NCBI GenBank assembly: GCA_944739405.2 | Contig: OX123200.2 | Span: 5,906,761-5,970,760 of the forward strand | Source: Euclidia mi | Taxonomy: Eukaryota; Arthropoda; Insecta; Lepidoptera; Erebidae | Length of the DNA: 64,000 nt | Direction of reading: 5' to 3' | Shown: positions 21,863 through 32,280 of the stretch, one piece after another | Layout: each line of letters begins with the position of its first letter | How positions within the stretch are numbered: position 1 is the stretch's first letter | Notes under the pieces: generated by a model | The model's database searches: none | Told to the model about the DNA's origin: nothing | The model's input: only the letters and a program-made list of their open reading frames with translations | Program-made: the position numbers and the translations under genes

Positions 21863-22015
21863 CCTGTATCACGGCGTTTTCAGATGTTCAACAAATACGC
21901 AGGCTTCTAACAACAATTTGAGGATAACTCAACATGTTGTGCGGCGATCGAATCTAGAGTACTGCACATAAATTGTCTAGTAATTTGGGACAAAGTACTT
22001 TAAAGACATGGCCCG

Positions 22016-22315
22016 CACTAGAACTAAATCGTGTATCGCGAGGGATTTTACAAACATACAACTAACAGTCACAATGAACACCCAGACCCGAAAAAACAAT
22101 TTATGCAAAACACAAGGTGTTGTAGAGAGAGGTATGTTTGAACCGAAGCATGTGGCAATCCATAGTCTCTGCCTACCCCAATGGGATACAGGCGTGACGA
22201 TATAGACAGAGATAGATAGATAAGGTGTTGTCTCGTGTGGGGATCGAGCCCACAACACTCGGTACAGTGTCGGCGAGGCGGCCGCTTATACCACTACGCC
22301 AACCGTGCAGTCAAA
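22016..22315 (-). mobile_element. SINE family 4, split by an RTE fragment
   Basis: tRNA-like promoter on the minus strand (TTGGCGTAGTGGTATAAGCG, then GGGCTCGATCCCC) and a body ending near TTAGTTGTATGTTTGTAAAA. A 98-bp RTE 3' fragment is inserted at 22124-22221. Confidence 0.7.
22124..22221 (+). mobile_element. RTE LINE 3' fragment, nested
   Basis: Contains GAGGTATGTTTGAACCG, the tail GTCTCTGCCTACCCCAATGG...GGCGTGACG and a GATAGATAGAT simple repeat. An exact 10-bp duplication AAGGTGTTGT flanks it (22114-22123, 22222-22231). This is a severely 5'-truncated retroposition event. Confidence 0.8.
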
Positions 22316-22559
22316 AGTTCCTGTACCTCTTCTAGTAAATTGACATGTGTGTCATACCACAGAACATTACGCGCAGCGACGGACACACGCTCGACGAATA
22401 TTTACACATTAGCATCGACTATAGCACTATTAGATTATCCTATGAAAGGAAACATTGCTCTATTGTTCGATATTACCCTCCCAAATATACGCAGGTACAG
22501 GAAGGTCGCTTAATGAGTTTGTGTTTTTATGTTTATGTAACGGGTTTCGATGTCGTCAT

Positions 22560-23035
22560 CATCATAAGCATTATTATCTTGTTGTTCTTCCTAAGGCAAT
22601 CCAAGACCCTCTGGAGCCAAGAGTCTGCTTTCTTACAATAAAGTCTTCACTTCAGAGCGGACAAGACTGTGCTGATTTCATACTTAGTTGTAAATCGATA
22701 AAATTCATATTTATTTGCCACGACCTTTCGGTATGGGTTACCAGCCGTAGCCATCGCCGTAGTCCACTATCCATAGGCCATAAGCCGCTCCAATGGTACG
22801 CCACTGAGCCCCATTTTTGGGTTTTTAGTATCCAGCCCCTTTACGCCACTTTGCGTATATCGTCACTTACTAGCAAGAGGACGTCCTACACTACCAAGTT
22901 TGCCAAGGCGCAGTCTCCACTCTAGAACACGACTACTCCAACGGTTATCGGTTAATGTAACCAGCCCACTGCCACTTCAGCTTGCTTATTCTTTGAGCTC
23001 TGTCGATTACCTTGATCTCTGTCGCATCACTTAAT
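22560..23035 (-). pseudogene. LINE C-terminus (KLKWQWAG family), decayed
   Basis: On the minus strand two frames give RAQRISKLKWQWAGYINR and then RWSSRVLEWRLRLGKLGSVG, the C-terminal signature of the LINE also present at 60780-61188. Stops and at least one frameshift separate them. The 3' end degenerates near 22560-22600 into CATCATCATAAGC-type sequence. Confidence 0.65.
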
Positions 23036-23194
23036 TACGAAAAAGAAACGTAAGTTAATGAAATCATGCAAAATTCCGACCGATTCCGGCCGAGATCTGT
23101 CTCTTGCTATGACAACTCTTTGCATCAGCTACACAACTGCAATTATATATTGATGAACATACTCTTCGCTCACTGGTGCCAGTCAACGAAGTTC

Positions 23195-23400
23195 AATTTG
23201 GATACAAATGCATCCTCGTCATCAGTCTTGATTATAATTAGTCCCACTGCTGGGCCCAGGCCTCTTTTCATCATGAGAACGGCTAGATCATAATCCACTA
23301 CATTGGCCAAATACGGGTCGATAGACTTCACCTGACTTTCGAGCAAATGATAAGGGACTCTCAGGGATACAGGTTTCCTCGCCATGTTTTCATTATTATC
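23195..23400 (-). mobile_element. SINE-like repeat, family 5
   Basis: Minus-strand reading: AGGAAACCTGTATCCCTGAG, then AAGTCAGGTGAAGTCTATCG, GGCCAATGTAGTGGATTATG, GAGGCCTGGGCCCAGCAGTG. This is the same architecture as 21365-21545. Confidence 0.55.
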
Positions 23401-24777
23401 TAGCAAAAGGTAAATAATTGAAAAAGTAAACTGAAACTCGAGAATTCCTCTGCCTACCAGTCTGGTTAGTCTCTGCACCAGGCTTGCGCCAATTAGGAAT
23501 GAGGTTTCCTTTTATGCTATAAGGAATCGAGTATCTACACCACATGAGCATAACTTTGGTAGTAAAATCGGCATAAGTACATAATTTATGATTTGTAAAC
23601 ATGAATTTACGATTTTGAAGATAAGGTTTTCAATAAAACTTTATGCTTGTTGTAAATGGCATACTTCTTGATATCTTCAGACTACTTAGTATGAAGATAT
23701 TATCTACATTGGACCTACAAATAATTACCAATAAAAGCTGAAATGTCTTTGGGTGAGAAGCTTGTACGGTGAGAGGTCTGCATATGTTGGTTTCTTCCTT
23801 TACATGTCGTTCAAAGGTTTCGTTATGCTTTACTCATAAAAAACTGTAAAAGTACTTCGGACTCAGCAGGCATTGTGAGAAATAACTTGTAAATTACTAG
23901 TTTTGTCTATATTGTGCTTCTGTCTGCAGATCCCTGGGTCGAACAAAGTATGATTGGTTGTAAGTTGTAACTCTAAGGCCCCTTATCCATAGGTGGATAC
24001 ATTCCGGTTTTTTTACCGCGACGCGGTAAATGTTCTCCACAAGCTCTCCTTTATATGCTGAGTTGTGAACCGATTCTGTTTAAGTTAAGTTAGTTTTTAT
24101 GTTACTTTCTGTTAGCAACCTAAAGATAATAAATGAGTTTTCTTTCTTTCTTTCTCTACGACAAGTTTTCTACAAGGACAACTGCCAAAAAAAATACAAG
24201 GGGATGTGCAGCTCGGTCAAAAAGGACTATTTGATATGCGTTTTAAATCTGCATATTGACTCTTTAGTCTTTCGGCTGAGGGTTTTCTCCTTTACACATG
24301 ATGATAAGTAAAAGAATCGTTCTGTATAACTTCAATTGTAATATTACTCACAGTACAATCAATTATCATTGAAAACAATTATGATTTCCTATTATCAATT
24401 TCTATCAAGAATTAACGTCCACCGATGACGTGGCTGCTAGCACCCTTTGAGCTGTTCCAAGCTTCACTCCTATTGAAAAAGTGACCGCCTTATGGAATTG
24501 ACATTCTTTTGTACAGCCAGTTATATTACAAAGTAGTTCGTCTATCCAGTTGAGGTTGGCAAGGATTTACCTCCTTGCCTACAAGTCTATTTAACTAAGT
24601 ATATTATTCTTCTGCTTTACCTCAATTTTAAAATAATACCAGGCGATATCAGCTATCACAAAAACAATTTTTCAAAGCCTACATACACATATCGCTAATG
24701 GTTGATACCGGATTCCTTCAGCCAAGTAACCGGGTATCTTTCACCAAATGGACATTCCGATTTTCATACTAAGGCCG
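23401..24777. other. No gene seen
   Basis: No supported coding region. A short CTTT microsatellite lies at about 24139-24156. The rest is AT-rich and unassigned, possibly single-copy. Confidence 0.4.
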
Positions 24778-24920
24778 CCCTCACATTGATCATGAGCGTT
24801 CCTCAAGCGTAGGCTCGGGGACCGTTTGGCGTGCGTCCGGCGTTCACTTTGTCCTACAGAGTGAATGCCGAGCGCACGCTGGGCGTACGCTCGAGGAACG
24901 CTGACGCCCAATGTGAAGTC
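24778..24920. mobile_element. Fold-back MITE
   Basis: Almost wholly one imperfect hairpin: left arm CACATTGATCATGAGCGTTC CTCAAGCGTA..., right arm ...TACGCTCGAGGAACGCTGAC...CAATGTG, with a loop around 24855. It is markedly GC-rich against AT-rich flanks. No coding capacity; the superfamily is unknown. Confidence 0.7.
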
Positions 24921-25334
24921 AGTCTAAGTGTTAATTTCACGCGGAAGGTATCTGGACTACGCATCCGCTTTATTTCGTCAGTTTAAAAAAAAAACATAAC
25001 CATCCGTGCATCGCGTCACAGCCGTTTTCTGATCCGGTTGCATTCGACAACCGTCTTATCTGATAGCTCCGTTAACTTATGTGAAACTTTATACTGGGCG
25101 ACATCAAAACAGCTATTTCGAAACTTAATCTATTATCAATAAATAAAAGTACTGGAAAAACTAATAAATAAAACAAGTTTACAATATCTTTATTGATTAG
25201 AAAAGCTATTTTTTAGCCGACTCGTATGTACATACATCTTTAGTAAGAAGTTTCATATACTTAAGCGCTGGGCACAATGAGCGAGTATCGTTTCATTTCG
25301 CTCATAAATATAAAAATAAACCCTTTCAGAGAAT

Positions 25335-25560
25335 ATCGACGTAAGGTAACGTATTTATGCTGATGCATTTTGTTCGGTGAGTGAGAGTGCTGGAGGCAGG
25401 AGGGAGAAGAATATGGGGATAAGCCCCATATTCTTCTCCCTCTGCCCGCTCCTTGACCTTTTCCTTTTCCCATCCTCATGATAGGTAATGTTTTGCTTAT
25501 ACCTACGCATATAATCATGTGTATGAGCCAGGGTTACCACTTTCTATCAGGTGGGCCCCT
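25335..25560 (-). repeat. Interspersed repeat R7, with a new hairpin
   Basis: Inverted relative of 10005-10330: GGTGAGTGAGAGTGCTGGAG, ...ATTCTTCTCCCTCTGCCCG, ...ATCAGGTGGGC. A perfect hairpin, arms 25402-25418 and 25424-25440, interrupts the alignment to the other copies, which lack the extra arm. Confidence 0.65.
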
Positions 25561-26006
25561 AGCTAGTCTAAATCATCGTAAACTATGTGAACGAAACATC
25601 CGCTGTAGACTTCAGTTTGACTTCAGTTTAACTTCAGTTTGACTTCAGCTTTGCTTGCTCTCGGTGTGGCCCGCGCGTAAGTATTTAGTTCCAACCTCTT
25701 TCATATGCAAGACTACGTAAAAAACTTCCATAAAATTGATAAAATAAATCCAAACCGTCCATTAAATCAAGATTACATAAAAATCTTGCAATTTCTATCG
25801 TACAATAAGTGTTGCCAGCCGCTTCAAAATGACCGTTAAATATTAAAAAGTGTCATATTTTATCTTTATAACTTACAAGCCAAAAAAATGGATACATACA
25901 TAAAAAAATACATAAAATTATAGGTATCGTTTTATGGGATTTCTCTGCCATCGTTATGGGTTGCTGTTCGGTTTTGTTATAACAATGTGTAGAGCTTAAC
26001 TCCATA
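25561..26006. other. No gene seen; small tandem repeat
   Basis: At 25608-25650 the unit GACTTCAGTTT is repeated about four times. The rest is AT-rich without recognisable features. Confidence 0.4.
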
Positions 26007-26378
26007 TCACAGAATAAAAATAGTGAAATATTTGTGCTTATAGTAAAAGTGTGGTAATAAAAATTGTTTGTTGTTGACAGGGGCTTTTGTAGCATTACCT
26101 GGACTTTTCTTAGGAAATATATGTTGAGGTTTTATTGAACCAATTACGTTTGTAGAAATAAAATTGTTTGTATTACTTTTAGCAAAATATCCTGAACTGG
26201 CAGCTATCCAGTTTATAGCTTTAGTATGTAAAATATAACCATCCATGGATTCTTGCGTGCATTTGTAACATACGTGTACATGTTTACTATCGTTGTGACA
26301 CCCCTAGCAGTTGTCAAGACTGATGTCGCAGCTACCAGGTTCATTTGCTATAAAAGCCATCTAAAATCCCACTTAACA
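26007..26378 (-). other. Possible coding remnant, Cys-rich, unrecognised
   Basis: On the minus strand a frame beginning MAFIANEPGSCDISLDNC at about 26378 meets one TAG and continues as GCHNDSKHVHVCYKCTQ, then MDGYILHTKAINWIAASSGY, for more than 100 further codons. Codon choice looks protein-like and the closely spaced Cys/His residues recall a small zinc-binding motif, but I do not recognise the family. It could be a host exon, a transposon-gene remnant or chance. No splice sites are convincing. Confidence 0.2.
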
Positions 26379-27137
26379 TACTTCCACAAATGCAACATTA
26401 TATATTTAATCGTTCAGAGCAAAATATACTTAGACTTAACATACACACGTATACAAGAATTAGGTATATGTACAAACGTAATTATAAAGATACTATTACA
26501 ATATCTTCCCAGACGAGAAATTCAGTTTTCAGAAAGCCTAGCTATAAGCAAACAAAATTCTATAAATAACAGCAAATATTAATAAGTCAGGTCATTATGT
26601 CAAGGATATAAACAACCGTATCGTAGCAAATCTTATCTTAAGCTACCATTTTCAAAACCTCAAATACCCAAACCGCCGAACGATATTTGACCCTAAGATA
26701 AACGAAGTATTCGTTTGCAATTTATCAAGTATATCGTCCACCCCTGAGACCGGTGCAGTGTGCAGTGCCATAAAACGTGCAAACAATTAGCTCCCCTATA
26801 TGTGAGCAATAATGTTAATAATCGGGTGCACGATTTTGACAGGTACACTCACTGATCGTAATGTAGCCAGTAGGGTTGGCGAATTTTCTACCATAGGTAA
26901 GATTTTGGATGTTTTCGTTTAATTTGGTAATTATTAGTAATCTAAAATTGCAACGAATAAGCCTTCGTTTCATTCGTTGCAATTCATAAATCAACAGGTG
27001 GATAAGCTTGAACAAGTCCACAAAATCTGAGGAAACATAATATAATTAAAAAGATGTGTATGAGCAGATGAAGAAAAGTTACCTCGAGTTAGCTAATGCC
27101 ATTTGGGTTTAGATACTTAATGACACTGGTCAATACC
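26379..27137. other. No gene seen
   Basis: AT-rich and unassigned. A plus-strand open frame (26253-26582) overlaps the Cys-rich frame on the other strand and shows no domain. Confidence 0.35.
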
Positions 27138-27297
27138 ATAGAATATCGCTATCCCTTTACGTTGCAGAGGTCAGAAGGCATTTGCTCTGTGGAAAAGCTG
27201 ATATTCTGTCATATTTATGTAGACTAGTAAGCGAACCCCGGGTTCAGAGGCGTGTTAGTATTGAATGCAACCCGAACAGCGCTAGGACGATGATCAA
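27138..27297 (+). mobile_element. SINE family 2, 3' fragment
   Basis: GAATATCGCTATCCCTTTAC through GCTCTGTGGAAAAGCTGATA and CCCCGGGTTCAGAGGCG to GCGCTAGGACGATGATCA. It corresponds to the last 150 bases of the full-length copy at 18413-18787. Confidence 0.7.
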
Positions 27298-27924
27298 AAA
27301 TAAGGTTATGTAATTTCCTAATCAGTATTACAATTTATATATGTAATTTTTATCCTGAGGGTGTTTTTGATAACTTTTCTAATACACACCGAGCAGCCTA
27401 GATAATATTAAATACACTTCAGGATACTGTAAAAACATCATTTTTCGATGCCCTAGTTCATCTTTATCGCAAAAGCCTTTACAAACTTTTAAACAACGGA
27501 CACGAAGAACTAGACCAAGACCAATAATATGCGGCAAATTATCGGGTCGCAACTAATATGTGACACACTGGTAATCGTACAACTTTGAAACCATACTCGC
27601 TATATAGTTAGACAATAAGTTGGAGAGTCTCCAGCCACTCATGACTGCACTGAAGTATTGATGACAGAACTATTTAACAACAGTGTATTCAATTTTCCAG
27701 ATTATCCCTACCACTGGTATTGCAGATCACAATGACCTCTATATCTGACAAGCCACACAGACTTGTATAATAAAGTTTGTTTACAATGAAACTCCAAACT
27801 ACTCGGAATAATACGTACAAGATTTTGAGATAGTACCTCCATATCTCTGCAATAAATTCTTATTACAACAACAATGAACGCACAACGGCTGTAAACAGCC
27901 GTAGGCATAGAGATCTCCTGTGAT
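27298..27924. other. No gene seen
   Basis: No supported coding region or repeat. Confidence 0.35.
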
Positions 27925-28078
27925 CTTTATAAGCGTCGCAGCCCTGGCGCACGCGTAACGACATACCGCCGAAACGGGTGCTCACGACGGCCGAACAAGC
28001 GCGTAATGACGCGGCCGCGTCACGACCGCGTCAGATCGCGCCGAACACGACGCGATCGTGCGCGCACGCACGCTAACC
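27925..28078. promoter_or_regulatory. CpG-rich island, possible promoter
   Basis: About 150 bases packed with CG dinucleotides in otherwise AT-rich DNA, including a perfect 16-bp palindrome TGACGCGGCCGCGTCA at 28007-28022 that embeds two TGACG half-sites. It could be a promoter or 5' exon of an unseen host gene, or the core of an unrecognised element. There is no direct evidence of transcription. Confidence 0.3.
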
Positions 28079-29214
28079 TGCTTTCACTGACACCGTGTGT
28101 GTCATTGTGGAAATTGATATTTCTGTTGCAATTTTTAGCTTTTCAGTAACTCTGGGCTTAAGTATCTTACAAGTCTGATTACCCTCCAAACAGCAAAATA
28201 TTTTATTTTTGGGGCAACTTTTACAACTTTTAATCGACTGAAAACCTCGAAATCTCTTACTTAAACAGGTATGCAAGGACTACAAAGCCTTGATATTTGA
28301 TGGCCAAGCAAGTGTAGATTTTAGACTTAAATTAATACGTCATAATGGTCCTGTAGAGGTTAAAACATGGCCATATTTTACTCCAATCAGTTCTTACACA
28401 AATTCGAACTATCTCAAATCACATCCACCTATTTCTTTCCCTCTACTCATTCCTATTTGCGTACCTGGTGTATTGAAATCTTCAACAAAGTTTTCTCTTC
28501 ACATAATAATGTTTAGATTTATCGAAAGAATAAAGCCGTAAGCCTGAGTTTTCTCCATAGACTCGTTAAGCAAGTCAGTGCTCATGATATAGGACAATTG
28601 TTTAGCTGATCGGTGTAGCAACGTTGCACACGATCATTAATTGCAACGATCCTTCTTATTCTACTACAGATTGTCGTGTCATCTGCAATTTGTCATGTAT
28701 GACTAAGAAAAGCTTTAAAATAAACTGTCTGATGGCGCATGAGATTATTCTAAAGTACTTGTGAGATAATTATTGCTAGGAGTGCATGGCATTTCGATGA
28801 AATGAATTAAAACCTATAGCAATTAGTTTTCCTATATAATGAATGACGACTGATCTCCATCCATTATTTTCGTCGCTCTTATAGCCGTATACTTTATCTA
28901 AAAGATAAATAAAAATGTAAGAACAAGTAAACTGTTACAGCTATCCAGGCTAATATTTAAACCTGAATCATCAATGGTAAAAAGAAATCCACGTCTTGCC
29001 GCCGACAGCAATTACGAAACACAAAAAGTAAAACCGACACATATGTACATTTAACAGCAGACAACTGGCACATATATTTAACATCAGACCTTATTTAAAT
29101 TACCACGAGTAAAAAATACTTCACAAATAACACCTTCATTTAAAAAACAAAGTAATAGTAAATACTTCGAATAAAGACGTGTACCAGAATAATGCGCTCA
29201 CGGCGGCTGTCAAA
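28079..29214. other. No gene established; weak exon candidate
   Basis: A minus-strand frame at 28276-28073 (KSCKSCPKNKIFCCLEGNQTC in its middle) runs into the CpG island and ends in GCAGGTTAGC, which could be a splice donor. There is no homology I recognise and no partner exon. The remainder is unassigned. Confidence 0.2.
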
Positions 29215-29400
29215 CGAATCGATTCGCAAATTACCCGAGTAGTGACCGAGTACTCGGGTATCTACACCCGAGGCGCAAACCGATTTACAATACCGAATTC
29301 CATTTTCGAATGCATCAAGTGACTTTTCGAATGGAATACCGTTTTAGGTAACCGACGATTTATGAAGAAATTCGAAAGTTAGTTACAAATCGAATTTGGA
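29215..29400. repeat. Cluster of short palindromes
   Basis: Contains CGAATCGATTCG (12 bp), ACCCGAGT...ACTCGGGT and ATTCCATTTTCGAA...TTCGAATGGAAT within 190 bases. This may be a decayed fold-back element; no terminal duplication is clear. Confidence 0.45.
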
Positions 29401-29696
29401 ATTCATTCAGTGATATATTATGTCTTTTTTCGTATTTATCTCCGCTATCGACAGTTCATTTACATGTATGTAGTGATTCCGACTTTCTTAAGATAGCTGT
29501 TCCTTCCTACTCGTTTTATAAGATAAATGCTTTAAATAGATTTATGCTACTTTATTTTATGTATAATATGTATGTATTAACAAAAATAAAGTATAGGTAT
29601 ATGTATGTTTATCCATTATCTAGTCCTCATAGTACAAGCTCTGCTTAGTTTGGGACTAGATGGTGATGTGTTTATGTGGTAGAATATTATATTACA

Positions 29697-29904
29697 CTAG
29701 TGGACGCCCGCAGCTACGCCTGCACATTTTACCCGTTTTGCCAGATTTGCCCGATTCCGTAGGAATTTCGGGAAATCCCTTCTTAGTGCAACCCTATGAT
29801 CCCCAAGGAAAATACATGCCAAATTTCAGCTTCCTGCGTCTAATATTTTAGGCTGTAGCTTGTCTGTCAGTCAGTCAGTAACGCAAGGATTTTATATATA
29901 CAGA
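29697..29904 (-). mobile_element. Non-autonomous Helitron, family 1
   Basis: On the minus strand it starts TCTGTATATATAAAATCCTT and ends ...GCGGGCGTCCACTAG, between A and T. It is diverged from the 45847 copy but the same length. Confidence 0.82.
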
Positions 29905-29954
29905 TTATGTGCATATTATAATTATGCAATAAATATTGTCTAAAGACTTTTTTT

Positions 29955-30078
29955 ATTTGGGTTATCGGAGATCAGACAGGCAGTCGCTCTGCGGCAAAGC
30001 TAATATTAAGTCAAATCTGGATAGACTAATAAGCGGATCCCGGGAATCAACTGGGATAACGCTGGGACAATGAAGAAG
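29955..30078 (+). mobile_element. SINE family 2, 3' fragment
   Basis: GGGTTATCGGAGATCAGACA, GCAGTCGCTCTGCGGCAAAG, AAGCGGATCCCGGGAATC and GATAACGCTGGGACAATGAA: the terminal segment of SINE2. Confidence 0.65.
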
Positions 30079-30084
30079 ATCTAA

Positions 30085-30306
30085 ATGTATAAGGATCACC
30101 TAAGGAACATCAAAGGAGTCACAAGTGCTTTGCCAGCCTGGGTTGGAAAAGAAATTAGAGACAGAGCAGGATGGGGGACAACAAGGAAAGGGTATGTGGC
30201 CTCCGGCACTGTCATTCACAAAATCTGTCAGCAGAGATACTGTTACTTTTTTATTTTTTTTAAAGACTCTCGCCTGTATCCCCGAAGGGGTACGCAGAGG
30301 TGTAAT
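30085..30306 (+). repeat. R7 fragment followed by an inverted SINE1 tail
   Basis: 30085-30250 matches R7 (GGATCACCTAAGGAACATCA, GTCACAAGTGCTTTGCCAGC, GGCCTCCGGCACTGTCATTC). 30262-30306 is an isolated inverted SINE1 tail (CTCTCGCCTGTATCCCCGAA, GGCAGAGGTG-like). Confidence 0.6.
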
Positions 30307-30308
30307 AT

Positions 30309-30735
30309 AATAATAATAATGGTTTAATTCAGGTAATAAAAACCCATACAGATATATACCTTACAAACTAACATACAATCATACATACGGTCTAAAACGT
30401 AGCAGCATATTAGACCCTGATATCCCGGTACCACAAAGATTACGGCACGATGGCTTCTTCTTCTTTTTCTCCACCTTGATGAAGCCGTCCTTGTCACACG
30501 TTACCTTTTCTAGGACTGTCCGTTCTATGTCCTTGTTACGGGGGGGCTCACAAACCTTCTGTTTAGGCCCTTTTTTGTCCTGGCGATTTGCTGGCATGGC
30601 CGCTTTGCTTTCAGCGGCAACAGCTGCATAGTCACGCTTAGGGATTGACGCATCCTTTTGCGACAATACCTTGACCGGTGTTGATGACCAGAGGTCAGCA
30701 ACAGCAGACGTCACACCGCTTGCATTACTCACGGC
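30309..30735 (-). pseudogene. LINE ORF1 (gag-like) N-terminal part with 3' tail
   Basis: Open frame of 117 codons from MSNASGVTSAVADLWSSTPV, Lys-rich in the middle (KVEKKKKKPSCRNLCGTG) and ending RFRPYV. The KKPSCRNLCGT block is a familiar element of gag-like ORF1 proteins of lepidopteran LINEs. The frame runs directly into a 3'-end-like sequence (TGTATGTTAGTTTGTAAGGT, then GAATTAAACCATTATTATTA), so ORF2 and most of ORF1 have been deleted. A sister piece with the same tail is at 40832-41140. Confidence 0.6.
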
Positions 30736-30807
30736 GATAGGCGATCCAAGTAAATTCGCTGACTCTTACTGACTCGTGAATTCGCTGACTCTTTCTGACT
30801 GACTGAC

Positions 30808-31018
30808 GCGTGAAATATTGCAGCCACATTTCGCCATGAATTTTTAGGTTCCACATAATAGGGGGTGAGCCGATTGCCGTTACAGGGCACATCACAAGAC
30901 TCCGTGCTGCTACTGAGAATTCGGAAAAACTCAGTAACTACTTTTGCCCGACCCGGGAATCGAACCCGGGACCTCCGATCAGCAGTCGCATGCGCTATCC
31001 ACTGGACCACGGAGGCAG
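30808..31018 (-). mobile_element. SINE family 1, tail lost
   Basis: Inverted. The tRNA-like head (GGGTTCGATTCCC on the minus strand) and body are intact, but the CTGCCTACCCCTTCGG tail is missing at 30808, replaced by a run of TGACTGACTGACG. Confidence 0.8.
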
Positions 31019-31433
31019 TTACTTCTCTTTGGTATTCTGTGTGAGATTTTCTCTTTGATATTCTGTGTGACATTTTAGTACTTGCCCGGTCGAACTGGCC
31101 CATCAGCAAGGCTCAACTACAATAGGGACCTAGTATAGCTGCCAACTAAATATATTTTCAGCCTGGTTATACATTATCCTTATTATCCGTATTTTGTACT
31201 CGGTCTCTAGAATTTATTAAATCTATATAAAACATTAACTATGTTAATAAATCTTGGATATCTTGAATGACAGCCATAGAAGTTTTTAAAGCTTTCTCTA
31301 TTTCTTTTTGTATCACATCACTGTTCACCTTCGCAGTCCATTCTTGGACATAGGTTCCTCCTAATTTGATTATTAATAATGTTCTGAGTCAATAGGTGGA
31401 CTTGACCTTCTATACCACGTTGGACACGCGGGT

Positions 31434-31822
31434 CATCATCCTCTTAGCGTTATCCCAGTTTCAATCTGGGGTCCGCTTACTGGTCTAACCGGATTTGGCT
31501 GAACATTAGCTTTTCCACAGAGCGACTGCCTGTCTGACCTCCGCATCGCGCAACCTGAAGGGATAGCGATATTCCATGGTTTAGACTAGTGTCAGTTTTA
31601 TTTCAAAGGTACTGACGCCCTGTAACGACTGTCAAAGATCTTCATGACAGCCGGGACTGACGGCTTAACGTGCTCTCCGAGGCACGGGACAAGCGATAAT
31701 TAACAATTCAATACGCACATAACTCCGAAAAGTCATTGGTGCGCGCCGTGGATTCGAACCCGATACCCTCTGCATGGCAATCTGTTGGTATCTCCACTCG
31801 GCTATGGCTGCCTTCTTTTTTG
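31434..31822 (-). mobile_element. SINE family 2 (full length), unit A only
   Basis: Inverted complete copy from its tRNA-like head (near 31815) to GATAACGCTAAGAGGATGAT (31434). Flanked by a 14-bp duplication with one mismatch (TTGGACACGCGGGT at 31420-31433, TTGGACACACGGGT at 31823-31836). Unit B has the uninterrupted sequence at 41145-41165. Confidence 0.9.
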
Positions 31823-32164
31823 TTGGACACACGGGTGGGTAAGTAAATGTAGGGTTTGAGGTCGGGTTTTCCATTTCTTCGCAAAAATACTATCTTCTCT
31901 TACTACACGTACGGTACGAAATGGGTAAGAGACACTTTGTGTGCTTATTCCGTCACCATACGGATTTTATTTTTTGAAGCTGCTTATAAATTATTTTGAT
32001 AAATATGCTGAATTTATGGTTTTTATAACTTGTTTATTTCTAGTTTCGCGATTCTGAATCCTAACGCAGATAACATTTTATTAGTTTTATCAACATTTTA
32101 TATAATTAAATTGATAAACTAAGTTTTATAACATGTGCTGTAAATCTGTATTCTGGCGATGACA

Positions 32165-32280
32165 GCCGTTGATTAATTGCTCTTATAATGGAGTGGTGTA
32201 AGCGGTGGTCTCGAGGATTGACACTGCGCTGAGTGGAGTGGGTTCGATCACCAGACAGGGAAACACCTTGTGTGATATAC
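32165..32280 (+). mobile_element. SINE family 4 fragment (both units)
   Basis: TGGAGTGGTGTAAGCGGTGG followed by GACACTGCGCTGAGTGGAGT and GGGTTCGATCACC: tRNA-like head of the SINE4 type. The counterpart at 41515-41600 shows it predates the duplication. Confidence 0.55.
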
